A stretch of DNA of 64,000 bases, taken from positions 42,038 through 106,037 of the forward strand of contig NZ_MUHH01000034.1 in assembly GCF_002217475.1 (NCBI RefSeq), written 5' to 3'. The stretch is from Flavobacterium tructae (GTDB taxonomy: Bacteria > Bacteroidota > Bacteroidia > Flavobacteriales > Flavobacteriaceae). Position numbers and translations under genes: made by a program. The notes under the pieces are model-generated. The model made no database searches. It was not told the DNA's origin and saw nothing but the letters and a program-made list of their open reading frames with translations. Shown here piece after piece: positions 25,174 through 34,883 of the stretch (the stretch's first letter is position 1; every line of letters begins with the position of its first letter).

Positions 25174-27480
25174 TTAAACATTGTTCTGTAAAATAGAATA
25201 AACCAATTCCTTTGTTGGTTTCTGATCTTTTAATTTGGCTCGGACATCGTCAAAAGTAACTTTAAAATCACAACCTGATTTGTATTCACTGCAGCCGTAG
25301 GCCGTTTTACCCTTGAGAATTGTTCCTTTTTGACATTTTGGACACGTTAAGGCATCTGACGCTGTTGTCACTGATTTTGCTTTCGCAGTGGTTTTCTTCG
25401 TCTCTAATTTAAGTTTGTAATTTTCTTCAAAGCGAATCAAACCTTCAACAGTTCCTTCTTCGGTTTTAAACCCCTTTATATTTACAGTAGATCCTTTCTG
25501 AACCAATCTTAAATATTGATTTTCTGATATTTTTTTCTCTGCAAAAGTATAAGGCAGCAGAAAATCACAGCCCGATTTATAATTACCGCACCCAAAAGCA
25601 GATTTTCCTTTTATTAAAGTAGCTTTTTGGCATTTTGGACAGGTTTCGGCTAAAATTCCCGCAGTTTTCTTTTTCTCTGCTTTTACAACTGGTTTTTCAA
25701 CCGTTGCTGCATGCGAAATGTTAGCATGTCTGGTTTCGCTTCGTACTTCAGTAACCAAAGCTTCTACCATGCGTTTCATGTTTTTAATAAAAGCTCCGGC
25801 AGTAAAAGTCCCTTTTTCGATATCTTTCAGTTGCTTTTCCCAGGAACCAGTTAGCTCAGCCGATTTGATAAGTTCGTTCTGAATCGTATCAATAAGCTGA
25901 ATTCCAGTAGGCGTTGGCAAAACCTGTTTTTTGTTTCGAACGATATACTGACGTTTGAAAAGTGTCTCGATAATATTAGCCCTTGTTGACGGACGACCAA
26001 TACCGTTTTCCTTCATCAATTCGCGCAGATCTTCATCATCGACTTGTTTTCCGGCAGTTTCCATGGCACGCAGTAAAGTCGCTTCGGTAAACTGGTTGGG
26101 TGGTTTGGTTTCTTTTTGCAGAAAAGAAGGTTCATGCGGGCCTTTTTCTCCCACCACAAAACTGGGTAACAAATCCGCTTCTCTTTCTTTAGCGTTCGGG
26201 TCTTCGAATACGATGCGAAATCCTTTTTTTAAGATCTCTTTTCCTGTGGCTCTAAAAGTTACGTCAGCTGCTTTACCAATTACTGTGGTATTGGCTACGA
26301 GACAGTCGTCATAAAATACGGCAATAAAACGTTTGGTAATAATGTCATAGACCTGCTGCTGGTTGAATTGCAAATGAGCTTCTATTCCGGTTGGGATAAT
26401 CGCATGGTGATCTGTAACTTTTTTATCGTTGAAAACCTTTGGTGATTTTTTTATTTTTTTCTCTAAAAGCGGTTGAGTTAACTCGGCATATTTAGTTAAT
26501 TTTTGCAGAATTCCGGGTACTTTTGGATAGATATCATTTGGTAAAAAGGTGGTATCTACTCTGGGATACGTGACCACTTTTTGTTCGTATAGAGTTTGTA
26601 CGATTTTAAGCGTTTCATCTGCCGAAAATCCAAATTTGGTATTGCAGTATACTTGCAGACCAGTTAAGTCAAATAGTTTTGGAGCGTATTCGTTTCCGTT
26701 CTTTTTTTCAACCGAAACAATTTCGAATTCGCTTTCTTTGACTTTATTGGCCAGAAGTTCCCCGTCTTCTTTTTTCAGAAAACGTCCTTCTTCATAACTG
26801 AAAAGAGTTTCTCGGTACAAAGTCTGCAGTTCCCAATACGGCTGAGGTTTAAAATTTTCGATTTCTTTAAATCGGTCGACAACCATGGCCAATGTTGGTG
26901 TTTGTACGCGTCCAATAGACAAGACTTGCTTGTAACCGCCATGTTTTACGGTATATAAACGTGTAGCATTCATTCCGAGTAACCAGTCGCCAATGGCTCT
27001 TGAGAATCCGGCATAGAATAAATTATCGTAGTTTTCAGAGGGTTTCAGGTTTTCAAAACCTTCTTTGATAGCTTCGGTGGTTAGGGACGAAATCCACAAA
27101 CGCTGCACTTCACCTTTGTAATTCGCCTCGTTCATTACCCATCGCTGAATAAGTTCCCCTTCTTGCCCGGCATCCCCGCAGTTGATGACTACTTCGGCTT
27201 TGTCGAACAGACTTTTTACGATTTTAAATTGCTTTTCGATTCCTGAATTTTGAACTACTTTGGTTTCAAATTTCTCAGGAAGCATGGGTAAATTGTTCAA
27301 ATCCCAGCTTTTCCAGTGCGGTTTGTAATCGTTGGGTTCTTTTAAGGTACATAAATGCCCGAAAGTGTAGGTTACAGCATAACCATTGCCTTCAAAATAA
27401 CCATCGTGTTTGGTATTGGCTCCCAAAACGGATGCGATTTCACGTGCGACACTTGGTTTTTCAGCAATACAGACCTTCAT
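25174..27480 (-). CDS. topB: DNA topoisomerase III (type IA)
   Basis: A 768-residue type IA topoisomerase that relaxes or decatenates DNA by single-strand passage. The Toprim domain comes first (AEKPS with Glu7, and the acidic motif GDAGQEGE at about 97-104). The active-site tyrosine is Tyr305 in VVTYPRVDTT. The D2/D3/D4 core runs to about 590, followed by two repeated CPKC.......G....GC cysteine modules (about 610-650 and 710-745), each a topoisomerase zinc-ribbon remnant. The second Asp of the usual DxDxE triad reads Gly (DAGQE), as in many Bacteroidota and conjugative-element TopB-like proteins. Monocistronic; start at ATG 27480. Confidence 0.95.
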   Translation of the reverse strand: MKVCIAEKPSVAREIASVLGANTKHDGYFEGNGYAVTYTFGHLCTLKEPNDYKPHWKSWDLNNLPMLPEKFETKVVQNSGIEKQFKIVKSLFDKAEVVINCGDAGQEGELIQRWVMNEANYKGEVQRLWISSLTTEAIKEGFENLKPSENYDNLFYAGFSRAIGDWLLGMNATRLYTVKHGGYKQVLSIGRVQTPTLAMVVDRFKEIENFKPQPYWELQTLYRETLFSYEEGRFLKKEDGELLANKVKESEFEIVSVEKKNGNEYAPKLFDLTGLQVYCNTKFGFSADETLKIVQTLYEQKVVTYPRVDTTFLPNDIYPKVPGILQKLTKYAELTQPLLEKKIKKSPKVFNDKKVTDHHAIIPTGIEAHLQFNQQQVYDIITKRFIAVFYDDCLVANTTVIGKAADVTFRATGKEILKKGFRIVFEDPNAKEREADLLPSFVVGEKGPHEPSFLQKETKPPNQFTEATLLRAMETAGKQVDDEDLRELMKENGIGRPSTRANIIETLFKRQYIVRNKKQVLPTPTGIQLIDTIQNELIKSAELTGSWEKQLKDIEKGTFTAGAFIKNMKRMVEALVTEVRSETRHANISHAATVEKPVVKAEKKKTAGILAETCPKCQKATLIKGKSAFGCGNYKSGCDFLLPYTFAEKKISENQYLRLVQKGSTVNIKGFKTEEGTVEGLIRFEENYKLKLETKKTTAKAKSVTTASDALTCPKCQKGTILKGKTAYGCSEYKSGCDFKVTFDDVRAKLKDQKPTKELVYSILQNNV

Positions 27481-27738
27481 TTTTCTCTTTCTTATTCGAA
27501 AAGCGAAATTAGCGATTTTTTATAAGAAAGGGGCAAAGGTTCTTGGGAACAAAGCGACAAAGTTTTTAAGGGTTTGTTCTAAATGTAAAGGTCAATATTA
27601 GTATGAGGAGGTTTGTTTTGTTTTTCATTGTTCCGCTTATCATCTAAATCAGGACTTTTACCTTTGAATTTAAGAGTGTTGAGATCTTAATTTTATTGAC
27701 TGTCACTACTTCATTACAAAAATGAAACAGCGTTAAAT
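27481..27738. other. Gene-free stretch upstream of topB
   Basis: With the terminator at 27739-27772, this fills the space between topB and the S9 peptidase gene. It holds a short CAAAGGTTCTTGGGAACAAAGCGACAAAG segment (27535-27563) with the words of the TTCTAAG/CAAAGG intergenic family. No gene or consensus promoter was recognised. Confidence 0.5.
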
Positions 27739-27772
27739 TAAAAAAGCGGCAAAAAAATTCTTGCCGCTTTTT
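27739..27772 (-). terminator. Terminator after S9 peptidase
   Basis: Stem AAAAAGCGGCAA / TTGCCGCTTTTT followed by T-rich sequence on the minus strand. Confidence 0.85.
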
Positions 27773-27789
27773 AGATTCTCAGTTATCGA

Positions 27790-29697
27790 TTATTTCGCCT
27801 GTTTCAAATGTTTGTCAAGGAATTTTTCCATAGCACCATAAAAATCATAACGATTGTTCTGATTATGGAAACCATGTCCTTCATCATTTTTTACCATATA
27901 TTCTACAGTAACACCGCGTTTTTTTAAGGCTTCAACCATCTGATCGCTTTCGGCTTTGTTTACCCTCGGATCGTTAGCTCCCTGTGCTACAAATAAAGGC
28001 GTTTTTATTTTGTCTGCGTGTAAAGCCGGTGATGTCGATGCAAGCAGTAAACTGTCTTTTTTAGGATCGCCTACCATTTCGTGAAATTGATCTAAGTAAG
28101 GCTTCCAATAAGGCGGAATCGTATTCATAAACGTAAATAGGTTACTTACACCAACATAATCTACCGCTGCGGCATACAAATCGGGTGTAAAGGCAACCCC
28201 TGCAAGAGTTGCATAACCGCCGTAACTGCCACCATAAATAGCAATTCGTTTTTCATCGGCAATGCCTTCTTTTTTCAGCCATTCCACACCATCGGTAATA
28301 TCGTCCTGCATTGTTTTCCCCCATTGTTTAAAACTTGCTTCCCAAAATTTCTTTCCGTAGCCTGTACTTCCTCTGAAATTCATTTGTAAAACTGCATAAC
28401 CGCGATTCGCTAAAAACTGAACCTCCGGATTGTAATACCAGCCGTCTCTTGCCCAAGGTCCACCATGCGGATTGATAACAACAGGCAGGTTTTTAGGCTC
28501 AATTCCAAGGGGAAGTGTTAGATAACCATGAATTTCCAGACCGTCTCTCGATTTATAAGTAACAGGTTTGATGTGGCTCATTTGTTTTTCCTCAATCCAG
28601 GGATATGGATTTGCGACTTCTTTAATTTCTGCAGTTTTAAAATCATACAGATAAAATTTCCCGGGAGTTCGGTCGTTCCCCGCCCAGGCAATAGCTTTGG
28701 TTCGGGCATCATCATAACTTACAATTTCGGTTTCGTAGCCTTCCAGTTTCTTTTCAAGATTGTTTTGAATGGTTTCCCAGTCTTTATCAAAAAAGTGTTT
28801 TTCCTGTTTTTCTGCTTCCCAGCCAACAGAAGTTAAGACTTGTTTTTTTCTGTCGTAATCAAGAGTACTTAGATCGTAATTAGGGTCAGAAAATAATTCT
28901 TTTACATTTTTCTTGCTAACAGGATCGTATTCAACCAAGATTACTTTGTCTTTTCCGATATTGCTAAGCGCGTAGATATTTTTATTGTTTTTATCGAAAG
29001 AAGCAGGCGTAAAAATATCTTTGAAAGTGGTTGTAACTAAAGGAGTAAAAGGCTCTTTTTCTGAATTTCGGTAGTTCCAGGTAATGTTTACGCCATCGGT
29101 TTTTGAAGCCAGACGAATTATACCATTGTTGTCTGTAAACCAACCATCGAAGTTTTCTTTGTTGTCGTAAAGTAGTGTTAGTGTTCCTGTTTCGACATTA
29201 AGAAGATAAGGATCAAAATATTCTTTTACTCTTTTGTTGATCTGTACGATGAGTTCTTTTTCTTTTCCTTTAATATCAATGAGCGCGTCTGTAATATCGC
29301 TTCTTACACCCGGGAAAGGGGTTAGTGCTTTTAAATCCTTTCCATCTGCTTTTACCGAAAATAGCTGGAAATTTTCATCTCCGCCTATGTCTTGTGCATA
29401 TACAATTCTGTCGCCTTTCCAGAAATAACCGGAAATACTTCGCAAAGTATCGTTGGTAACGCGAACGGCCTTTTGTTCGCCTACTTTCTGAACAAAAATG
29501 TTTGATTTTCCTTTATAATCGGCACGATAACTAAAATAATTTCCATCGGGCGAAATTCGGAAGGTGCTTTTTTCTCCATTTTTAAAGAATGTTTTTACGT
29601 CAATCAATGGAGCAGGTGTTTCTTTTGGCTCCTGTTTGCACGAACTTAAAAGAACAGCCAAAACAACTAAAACGGATAATACGTTTTTTTTAATCAT
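27790..29697 (-). CDS. S9 family (prolyl oligopeptidase-like) peptidase, lipoprotein
   Basis: A 635-residue serine peptidase. Lipobox LLSSC with Cys20 anchors it in the envelope. A seven-bladed beta-propeller (about 40-370) precedes an alpha/beta-hydrolase catalytic domain (about 380-632). The nucleophile sits in GGSYGG (about residue 495), the oxyanion region in NPHGGPWAR, the Asp in ANDPRV and the His in EGHGF near the C-terminus. Such enzymes cut short oligopeptides, often after proline or as dipeptidyl/acylaminoacyl peptidases. It likely works on peptides in the periplasm or at the surface. Monocistronic, with its own terminator. Confidence 0.95.
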   Translation of the reverse strand: MIKKNVLSVLVVLAVLLSSCKQEPKETPAPLIDVKTFFKNGEKSTFRISPDGNYFSYRADYKGKSNIFVQKVGEQKAVRVTNDTLRSISGYFWKGDRIVYAQDIGGDENFQLFSVKADGKDLKALTPFPGVRSDITDALIDIKGKEKELIVQINKRVKEYFDPYLLNVETGTLTLLYDNKENFDGWFTDNNGIIRLASKTDGVNITWNYRNSEKEPFTPLVTTTFKDIFTPASFDKNNKNIYALSNIGKDKVILVEYDPVSKKNVKELFSDPNYDLSTLDYDRKKQVLTSVGWEAEKQEKHFFDKDWETIQNNLEKKLEGYETEIVSYDDARTKAIAWAGNDRTPGKFYLYDFKTAEIKEVANPYPWIEEKQMSHIKPVTYKSRDGLEIHGYLTLPLGIEPKNLPVVINPHGGPWARDGWYYNPEVQFLANRGYAVLQMNFRGSTGYGKKFWEASFKQWGKTMQDDITDGVEWLKKEGIADEKRIAIYGGSYGGYATLAGVAFTPDLYAAAVDYVGVSNLFTFMNTIPPYWKPYLDQFHEMVGDPKKDSLLLASTSPALHADKIKTPLFVAQGANDPRVNKAESDQMVEALKKRGVTVEYMVKNDEGHGFHNQNNRYDFYGAMEKFLDKHLKQAK

Positions 29698-30133
29698 AAT
29701 TTACTTTTTTTGATGATGATGAAATTGTTTTTGAAATTTACATTTTCAGGTATGTTATACTGTTGAAAATGTGATTCTTATGAAATCAAAAATAAGAAAA
29801 AGTTTGCGATTAGAGTCTGAAGGATTAAATTGTTTTAACAATTGCTTTTGATGGTGAACAGAAGTAGAACTTTTGAAAATGAATTTGTACTAAAGATTTG
29901 TGGATTCAAGAAGGAGAATTATATTTTATGAGAAAGACTTTGCAGAGGGAGATACTTTTGTCGACGGCTGATCTGGATGAGTCATTTCAAGCGAAGAAGT
30001 ATTCATTTAGTTAGTGGATTGGTTTTAAAAGTAAAACAGAATAAATAACAAGATAATACTTCAAAATATTCCTTTTTTTAACGATTAAAATAATTATATT
30101 CGCTTGTAACTAATTCAACCAAAGTCAACTACC
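29698..30133. other. 436-bp gene-free stretch
   Basis: It separates the divergent S9 peptidase and DUF5995 genes. A 28-codon ATG frame at 29928-30014 was seen but has no supporting signal. No hairpin, repeat or TAnnTTTG box at a useful distance was recognised. It may hold the promoters of both genes in a form I cannot read. Confidence 0.4.
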
Positions 30134-30925
30134 ATGAGTGTGAAACAAGCTGCAACTATAGGTGAAGTCATTCAGCTATTAGATGAAATAATCGAGTTAT
30201 CAAAAATAGAACAGAGTAATATAGGTTTATTTGCAACGCTATACCGTGAAGTGACGGTGAAGGTAAAAGAAGGTATTCAAAATGGAGCCTTTCAAAATGG
30301 GGAGCGAATGGAAAAATTGGATGTCATTTTTGCCAATCGGTATCTAAAGGCCTATTATGAATATAAAGCCAAAGAAAAACCATCGGAATGTTGGGGTTTT
30401 GCCTTTGAACAAGCCGAAAAGTTTTGGCCAATAGTACTGCAACACCTATTACTCGGAATGAATGCTCATATCAACCTGGACTTAGGTATAGCCGCTGCAG
30501 AGATCAGTACGGTTGAAGATATAGGAAGTTTAAAAGCTGATTTCGATAAAATAAATACCATTTTAAGCAGTCTCGTAGGAAGCGTAGAAAAGTGTTTGAT
30601 TAAAATTTGGCCAACGCTTACCTGGATATTAAAATTAACAGGCAAAGCAGATACCTTTTTTATTGACTTTAGCATGGAAACCGCCAGAGACGGCGCTTGG
30701 AAATTTGCCAATGAATTTGTAGCGGTTCCCGAGGATAAAAGAGTGACCTGTGCGCATGAAAGAGATGTGAGAATAACAGAAATAGCCCGCTTGGTTTCGA
30801 ACCCGGGATATTTTGTGAGTGCCGTTTTCAAATTCATTCGTTTATTCGAAAGAGGTACAGTTGCTCAAAAAATAATTGACATGCAGATCGTTGAGCAAAA
30901 AAACTTGGAATGTGCTGTTGCTTGA
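30134..30925 (+). CDS. DUF5995 family protein
   Basis: A 263-residue soluble, mostly helical protein without signal peptide. The segment VLQHLLLGMNAHINLDLGIA (about 99-118) is the hallmark of DUF5995, with two histidines and an Asp/Asn cluster that could bind a metal. An FEQA..FWP..LQH arrangement precedes it. Function is unknown, though the helical bundle and conserved H..N.H..LD pattern suggest a metal-dependent hydrolase-like fold (inference). A lone gene with no partner visible. Confidence 0.85.
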   Translation: MSVKQAATIGEVIQLLDEIIELSKIEQSNIGLFATLYREVTVKVKEGIQNGAFQNGERMEKLDVIFANRYLKAYYEYKAKEKPSECWGFAFEQAEKFWPIVLQHLLLGMNAHINLDLGIAAAEISTVEDIGSLKADFDKINTILSSLVGSVEKCLIKIWPTLTWILKLTGKADTFFIDFSMETARDGAWKFANEFVAVPEDKRVTCAHERDVRITEIARLVSNPGYFVSAVFKFIRLFERGTVAQKIIDMQIVEQKNLECAVA

Positions 30926-30950
30926 TTTTTAGAAAGAAGCGCAAAGAGTA

Positions 30951-31319
30951 TTAATTCAATTTTTCTATTTTGAAATCGAGAGTCATTCCTTCAAACAAAG
31001 CTTTTCCTTTAGAGGTATTACCATTTATCTCAAATATTTCGACAGCTATAGTTTTTCCTAAAAAATAAGGTCTCTGACATTTCGTAAAGGTAAATTCATA
31101 ATTGCAGTTTGATTTCCAGATAATTTTACCTTGAATTTCGTCTTTCGATTCTTTAATAGTCTCAATTTGGGTTGTTTCGGTTCGAGTTATAAATGTATCC
31201 GGAAGTCCTTCGCTTGTATAAAGAAATTTTCCAGTTTTAAATTTTTCACAATTCGATTCTTGTGAATGGCATTTAATAGATAGAAAGCCAAGTAAAAGAA
31301 AAATATATACTTTTTTCAT
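30951..31319 (-). CDS. Hypothetical exported protein
   Basis: A 122-residue protein from the ATG at 31319 (MKKVYIFLLL); an upstream in-frame ATG at 31343 would put eight polar residues before the signal peptide. Signal peptide of about 19 residues, ending CHS-Q. The mature part has four cysteines (including CEKFKTG and SNCNYEFTFTKC) that could form disulfides, and alternating beta-strands. I do not recognise the family. Its start lies just before the right half of the palindromic repeat (31349-31413). Confidence 0.7.
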   Translation of the reverse strand: MKKVYIFLLLGFLSIKCHSQESNCEKFKTGKFLYTSEGLPDTFITRTETTQIETIKESKDEIQGKIIWKSNCNYEFTFTKCQRPYFLGKTIAVEIFEINGNTSKGKALFEGMTLDFKIEKLN

Positions 31320-31348
31320 AAAATCTAGATTATTTGTAAACAAATATA

Positions 31349-31413
31349 TTGTAGATTGGATTTTAATCCAATCTACAATATTGGCCGAGCCTATGGCTCT
31401 TTACCTTGATGAT
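31349..31413 (+). repeat. Right-half copy of the stacked-palindrome repeat
   Basis: Starts with 14-bp palindromic arms (TTGTAGATTGGATT / AATCCAATCTACAA) and continues with the TACAATATTGG, GAGCCTATGGCTC and TTTACCTTGAT words found at the right end of each unit in the 37014-37740 array. Its edge supplies the last codons of the gene ending at 31401. Confidence 0.8.
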
Positions 31414-31877
31414 GTATTTTTTTCTTTTAACCGAATGTTTTCGGTTTTTATAGAATCTTTTGGTTTTATGGTATCTTCCGGCTTAGTTACTTTGGTTTCA
31501 TTTATTGTGTCATTATCGATTACGGCAGTTTCACCATTTACCATAGCTTTTCCCATACAACTGGTTAGGGAGAAAACTAAACTCAAAGAAAATAAAGCCA
31601 TTTTTTTAATGGGTTTGATTCTAATTCGGTTAAATCGATTTTTTAAATGATCGTATTTCGTATTTTTTTCAGTTTCTATTTGAGTAGATTTAAAATAGCC
31701 ACAGATATTTTCTTTACCCGAATTTTCAATAAAATAGTTCTGAATTTCGGTAGTATTCATTTTTGTAAAATCAACTACAGTTTTACTACACGAACCACAA
31801 AATCTACCATTTTTATTGGGTGACATTGAGTTCCAGTTTTCATTACAGGGTTTTAGTACAGTTATTTTATTTTCCAT
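31401..31877 (-). CDS. Hypothetical protein with N-terminal Cys motif and membrane segment
   Basis: A 158-residue protein from ATG 31877 (MENKITVLKP). The N-terminal 60 residues carry C..NWNSM....NGRFCGSCSKTVVDFT and ICGYF, a Cys-rich module widespread in Flavobacteriia and perhaps metal-binding. A hydrophobic segment follows (about 95-112, ALFSLSLVFSLTSCMG), then an acidic/Thr-rich tail. The last codons and the stop lie inside the palindromic repeat at 31349-31413, so the natural C-terminus may have been replaced when the repeat inserted. Function unknown. Confidence 0.7.
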   Translation of the reverse strand: MENKITVLKPCNENWNSMSPNKNGRFCGSCSKTVVDFTKMNTTEIQNYFIENSGKENICGYFKSTQIETEKNTKYDHLKNRFNRIRIKPIKKMALFSLSLVFSLTSCMGKAMVNGETAVIDNDTINETKVTKPEDTIKPKDSIKTENIRLKEKNTSSR

Positions 31878-31999
31878 GGTTATTTTAAATTGATAATTCA
31901 ATTGGTTAGACAAAAATTATTCCAGAATGAGAATGTTTTTCCATCTATTTAGGTTTTTTCTATTACAATGTGTGCATCGCGCTCTCGCTGTCGTATCAA

Positions 32000-32168
32000 T
32001 TTAATTCCGCTAGGAATGATTCATTTGTAGCAACGGATTTTAATCCGTTGAAGAAAAGATTTTGGGTTTCCAAAGTTCCATAGGAACGACACCTATTTAT
32101 CGTCTTTACTGGTGCCGAACCGCTGATTTTTTTTATAAACGTACCTATTTAAATTGGATTAAAATTAT
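32000..32168 (+). repeat. Stacked-palindrome repeat, left-half copy
   Basis: Contains ATTCCGCTAGGAAT, CAACGGATTTTAATCCGTTG, AAGTTCCATAGGAAC and an AACCGCTG segment in the same order and orientation as the units at 37014-37740. It breaks off inside the ATTGGATTAAAAT word. It fills the 393-nt gap 31878-32270, where I see no gene. Confidence 0.8.
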
Positions 32169-32270
32169 GTTGTTCGAAGGCTACGAGTTTATATTTACTT
32201 TACGAAGTCACATGGCTTTGAAAAATTAAGGCTTCGCAGAGCCGGAAATAGAGTTGCTGAATAAGGAGTC

Positions 32271-33260
32271 TTACTTTTTAGCTGATTTTATTTTCTTAAT
32301 TTCGGCTTTGAGTAATTTTATTTCTTGTTCCTGCTTCTCATTCTTTTTATTTTGGTCGATAATATAGAGCGTCATTTCTTCCATTTTCTGTAACAATTTC
32401 ATTTGAAAATCTTTCATATTGAGTCCATTTTCAAGCATTTCCTTTTCAGATGCAATTTCAGGAAGATGATGGTTGGTTGTTACAAATTTTTCAAGTTCGT
32501 TTAAAGTCATTAATTTGTACTCTTTTTTGAATACAAAGTCAGGGATACAGGTTCCTTGTAAATCAACTTTTACTTCTCTTGCTCTTATTGTTCCGCAAAC
32601 ATCCAATTTATATAGAGGAGATGCTATTCCAATTCCTATATTCCCGTCACTGTCTATTCGAAGCCTCTCCTTTCCGGAAGCCCCAAATGTTAAAAAGCCA
32701 CCATGTACAGAATGCCCTCTATGAAAACTTATATAGCCATTATTTCGATTGTTCGCGAACTCTTGAGTTATTGTAAAGGTTGGTACATTTATAGGTTGGG
32801 TTACACCACTACTGACTACCAATTTATTATCTTCTGAACTGGTTGCTAATACAGCGGCATCGGAATTGGCACCGTTGTTTATGTGCAGTTTTGCGGTAGG
32901 GGTAGTTGTTCCGATGCCAACATATCCATTTTCAAATATTGCGGCATAATTATTTGTTGCATTTTTAGCAGTTACCCAAAGCCCAATATTACTTTTATTA
33001 ATTCCCTGATCGTCTAAAACTGAAATTTTTTGCGCTACATTTAAACAGCCGTCGCAACCAAAATTCCCGGAAATGTGTTTTATTTCAACGGTAGGGATTA
33101 AATTCCATGTCGGTTTGCTAATCGTTAAAGGAGAAGTGACAGAACTTGTTCCAATACCCACAGAAAGATCTGTATAAATAAAGGTTGTTCCGCTCCATTG
33201 TGCATTAGCTGTCAAAATGAAACTAAATAATGCTAGGCTGGTTAAAAAATGTTTTTTCAT
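32271..33260 (-). CDS. Exported tail-fibre-like protein (GIGT-repeat, coiled-coil C-terminus)
   Basis: A 329-residue protein: signal peptide 1-20 (ANAQ), then short beta-repeat words of the type VGIGT.TP..KLHI (near 35, 115 and 210), which build trimeric beta-prism fibres in phage tails and surface proteins. A conserved module (CGTIRAREVKVDLQG, then TLNELEKFV..NHHLPEIASE) leads to a C-terminal coiled coil (about 275-329). This C-terminal part is very common in Bacteroidota and resembles the region that intramolecular-chaperone (S74-like) proteins use for trimerisation. It is probably a surface or secreted trimeric fibre. The gene sits between copies of the palindromic repeat. Confidence 0.8.
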   Translation of the reverse strand: MKKHFLTSLALFSFILTANAQWSGTTFIYTDLSVGIGTSSVTSPLTISKPTWNLIPTVEIKHISGNFGCDGCLNVAQKISVLDDQGINKSNIGLWVTAKNATNNYAAIFENGYVGIGTTTPTAKLHINNGANSDAAVLATSSEDNKLVVSSGVTQPINVPTFTITQEFANNRNNGYISFHRGHSVHGGFLTFGASGKERLRIDSDGNIGIGIASPLYKLDVCGTIRAREVKVDLQGTCIPDFVFKKEYKLMTLNELEKFVTTNHHLPEIASEKEMLENGLNMKDFQMKLLQKMEEMTLYIIDQNKKNEKQEQEIKLLKAEIKKIKSAKK

Positions 33261-33439
33261 GTTTATTTTATTGATGGTATTAACTGTTTACTATAGGATT
33301 TAAAATGCGGAAATCCTACTGAGAGCTTTGGTTTCAGCATCCCGATTGTGTATGCAAAGAATATAAATTAATGTCAATAAGCAAAACAGTTTAATCATTA
33401 TCTCTATAATTTCTTATTAAAAAAATCATGAGAAGTTGC

Positions 33440-33562
33440 ATGCTTTAATTCCGTAGAAATGAAATACGGTGTAGCAACGGATTTTAATCCGTTGAAAAGA
33501 AAAAGGTTGTTTCTAAAAGTTCCGTAGGAATGACACCTATTTGCCGTTTTTATAGGTTCTGA
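33440..33562 (+). repeat. Stacked-palindrome repeat, diverged left-half copy
   Basis: Same word order as at 32000 (AACGGATTTTAATCCGTTG, GTTCCGTAGGAA, CACCTATTTGCCG, TAGGTTC.GAAC), with more mismatches. It lies directly 3' of the GTPase operon. The rest of the gap 33261-33642 shows nothing I recognise. Confidence 0.75.
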
Positions 33563-33642
33563 ACTGTTCGTTGTCTTTTTTGGTTCTTTATTGTTATAAT
33601 GTAATTTTTGGCACAAGAAAAAAGTAAAACAAGGTTTATAGA

Positions 33643-34878
33643 TTAATTCATTCTTAGCATTTCTAAAATTTCGACAGAAAATAAAAAATAAAGCAAGGTT
33701 AAAATCCATAAAGTGAAAAACAAAATAGACAGCGGTTTGAAAATTTTATACGTTTTCCTTGTCTTTTCTGATCCTCTCGTTTGAAATGTATCATTCGGTT
33801 GCAGAAAATCATAGCCTGACGCGTATTGGGTTGTTATGTTGGTTTTTGGCTGTACATTATTCAATTGATTCAAATATTGCGGTTTAGTGTTTTCATTAAT
33901 GAAGTTGAGAAACTCACGTTTGTTTTCCTGATGAAATGATTTTACTTCGTCAATTTTTCTATTCGATTTGATGAAATTTATAGCCTCTCTTATTTTTTTT
34001 GAAAACTCAGCGTATTTATTTTCAGTAGCAGCAATCTGTTTTTTAGATTCTTCAATTTTTCTGCCGTTTTCCTGGTGCAATCGCACATTTTGTTCGATAC
34101 TTTCTTTAAGTTTCTTGATAGAGATTATCTTGTTTTCTTCGAGTTCAGAAATTTCTTTTTCGTAATCATTTAGAATTAACTGTAATTGTTTCTTTTTTTC
34201 TTCTTTTGCAATTTGTATTTCATTATCAAATCCTTCTTCGTTAGTCGTTCTATAGAGACCTTTGCCGTGACTGAAGCTTGCAATTTCTTCATTATCCGTA
34301 AAAAATATGGTATCAAAACGGTTTAATAGCTCTAAAGACTTTTTAAAGTTATGCTGTAGTTTATCAATATTTATTTTAGAATACACAACCAGATTAGAAT
34401 TTGACGCATAAAAGCTGGATGGTTCGTTAAAACTTTTAAGATTATAACTAAGTTTATCAAAGTCTTGAGGCAGATCTACAGTAAAATTATCCGAATGATT
34501 AACCATCAGGGTTTTGTCTTCAATGTTTTTACTAACTAGTATTTTATGAAATTCATTTAATTTATTGATAGTAACATTTTCTTCTGCAATTTCATTTGTA
34601 AAAAGAATACTTGCCCCTATAAAAGTTCCTCCTCTATCGGAATTCTTCTCTTTTGCAAACGAATATTTTGAATATGAAATTGAGTTTAATCCATTTGCCG
34701 ACTCTTTGCGTATAGCGTATAAGGAGCTGTTCTCAAATAGTTTTATGGCATTTGTATTTAAATCAAACGTTTTGATTGATTTTGCAACATTTTCATTTCC
34801 CATTTTAAAAAATGTCTGTCTGAAGCCGTACGGATTTCCAAATGTACCAAAGGCCAACAAGTATATGTTTTGTGTCAT
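33643..34878 (-). CDS. GTPase-operon protein: globular N-domain, coiled coil, C-terminal membrane anchor
   Basis: A 411-residue protein with an N-terminal globular domain (about 1-200, opening IYLLAFGTFGNPYGF), a long charged coiled coil (about 205-310), a polar linker, and one transmembrane helix near the C-terminus (about 383-403). I do not recognise it firmly. The N-terminal strand-loop and its position directly after a P-loop GTPase recall the GTPase-associated (GAP1-N-like) adaptors described with bacterial GTPase conflict systems, but this is a resemblance by eye. Third gene of a tight operon, 5 nt downstream of the GTPase. Probably an effector or adaptor held at the inner membrane. Confidence 0.7.
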   Translation of the reverse strand: MTQNIYLLAFGTFGNPYGFRQTFFKMGNENVAKSIKTFDLNTNAIKLFENSSLYAIRKESANGLNSISYSKYSFAKEKNSDRGGTFIGASILFTNEIAEENVTINKLNEFHKILVSKNIEDKTLMVNHSDNFTVDLPQDFDKLSYNLKSFNEPSSFYASNSNLVVYSKINIDKLQHNFKKSLELLNRFDTIFFTDNEEIASFSHGKGLYRTTNEEGFDNEIQIAKEEKKKQLQLILNDYEKEISELEENKIISIKKLKESIEQNVRLHQENGRKIEESKKQIAATENKYAEFSKKIREAINFIKSNRKIDEVKSFHQENKREFLNFINENTKPQYLNQLNNVQPKTNITTQYASGYDFLQPNDTFQTRGSEKTRKTYKIFKPLSILFFTLWILTLLYFLFSVEILEMLRMN

Positions 34879-34883
34879 TTGTT

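Noticed and set aside
29928..30014. 28-codon ATG frame between divergent genes
   Set aside because: No promoter, terminator or conserved feature; length expected by chance.
33404..33709. 101-codon minus-strand frame
   Set aside because: It overlaps the palindromic repeat and the end of the coiled-coil gene; its wording comes from the repeat.
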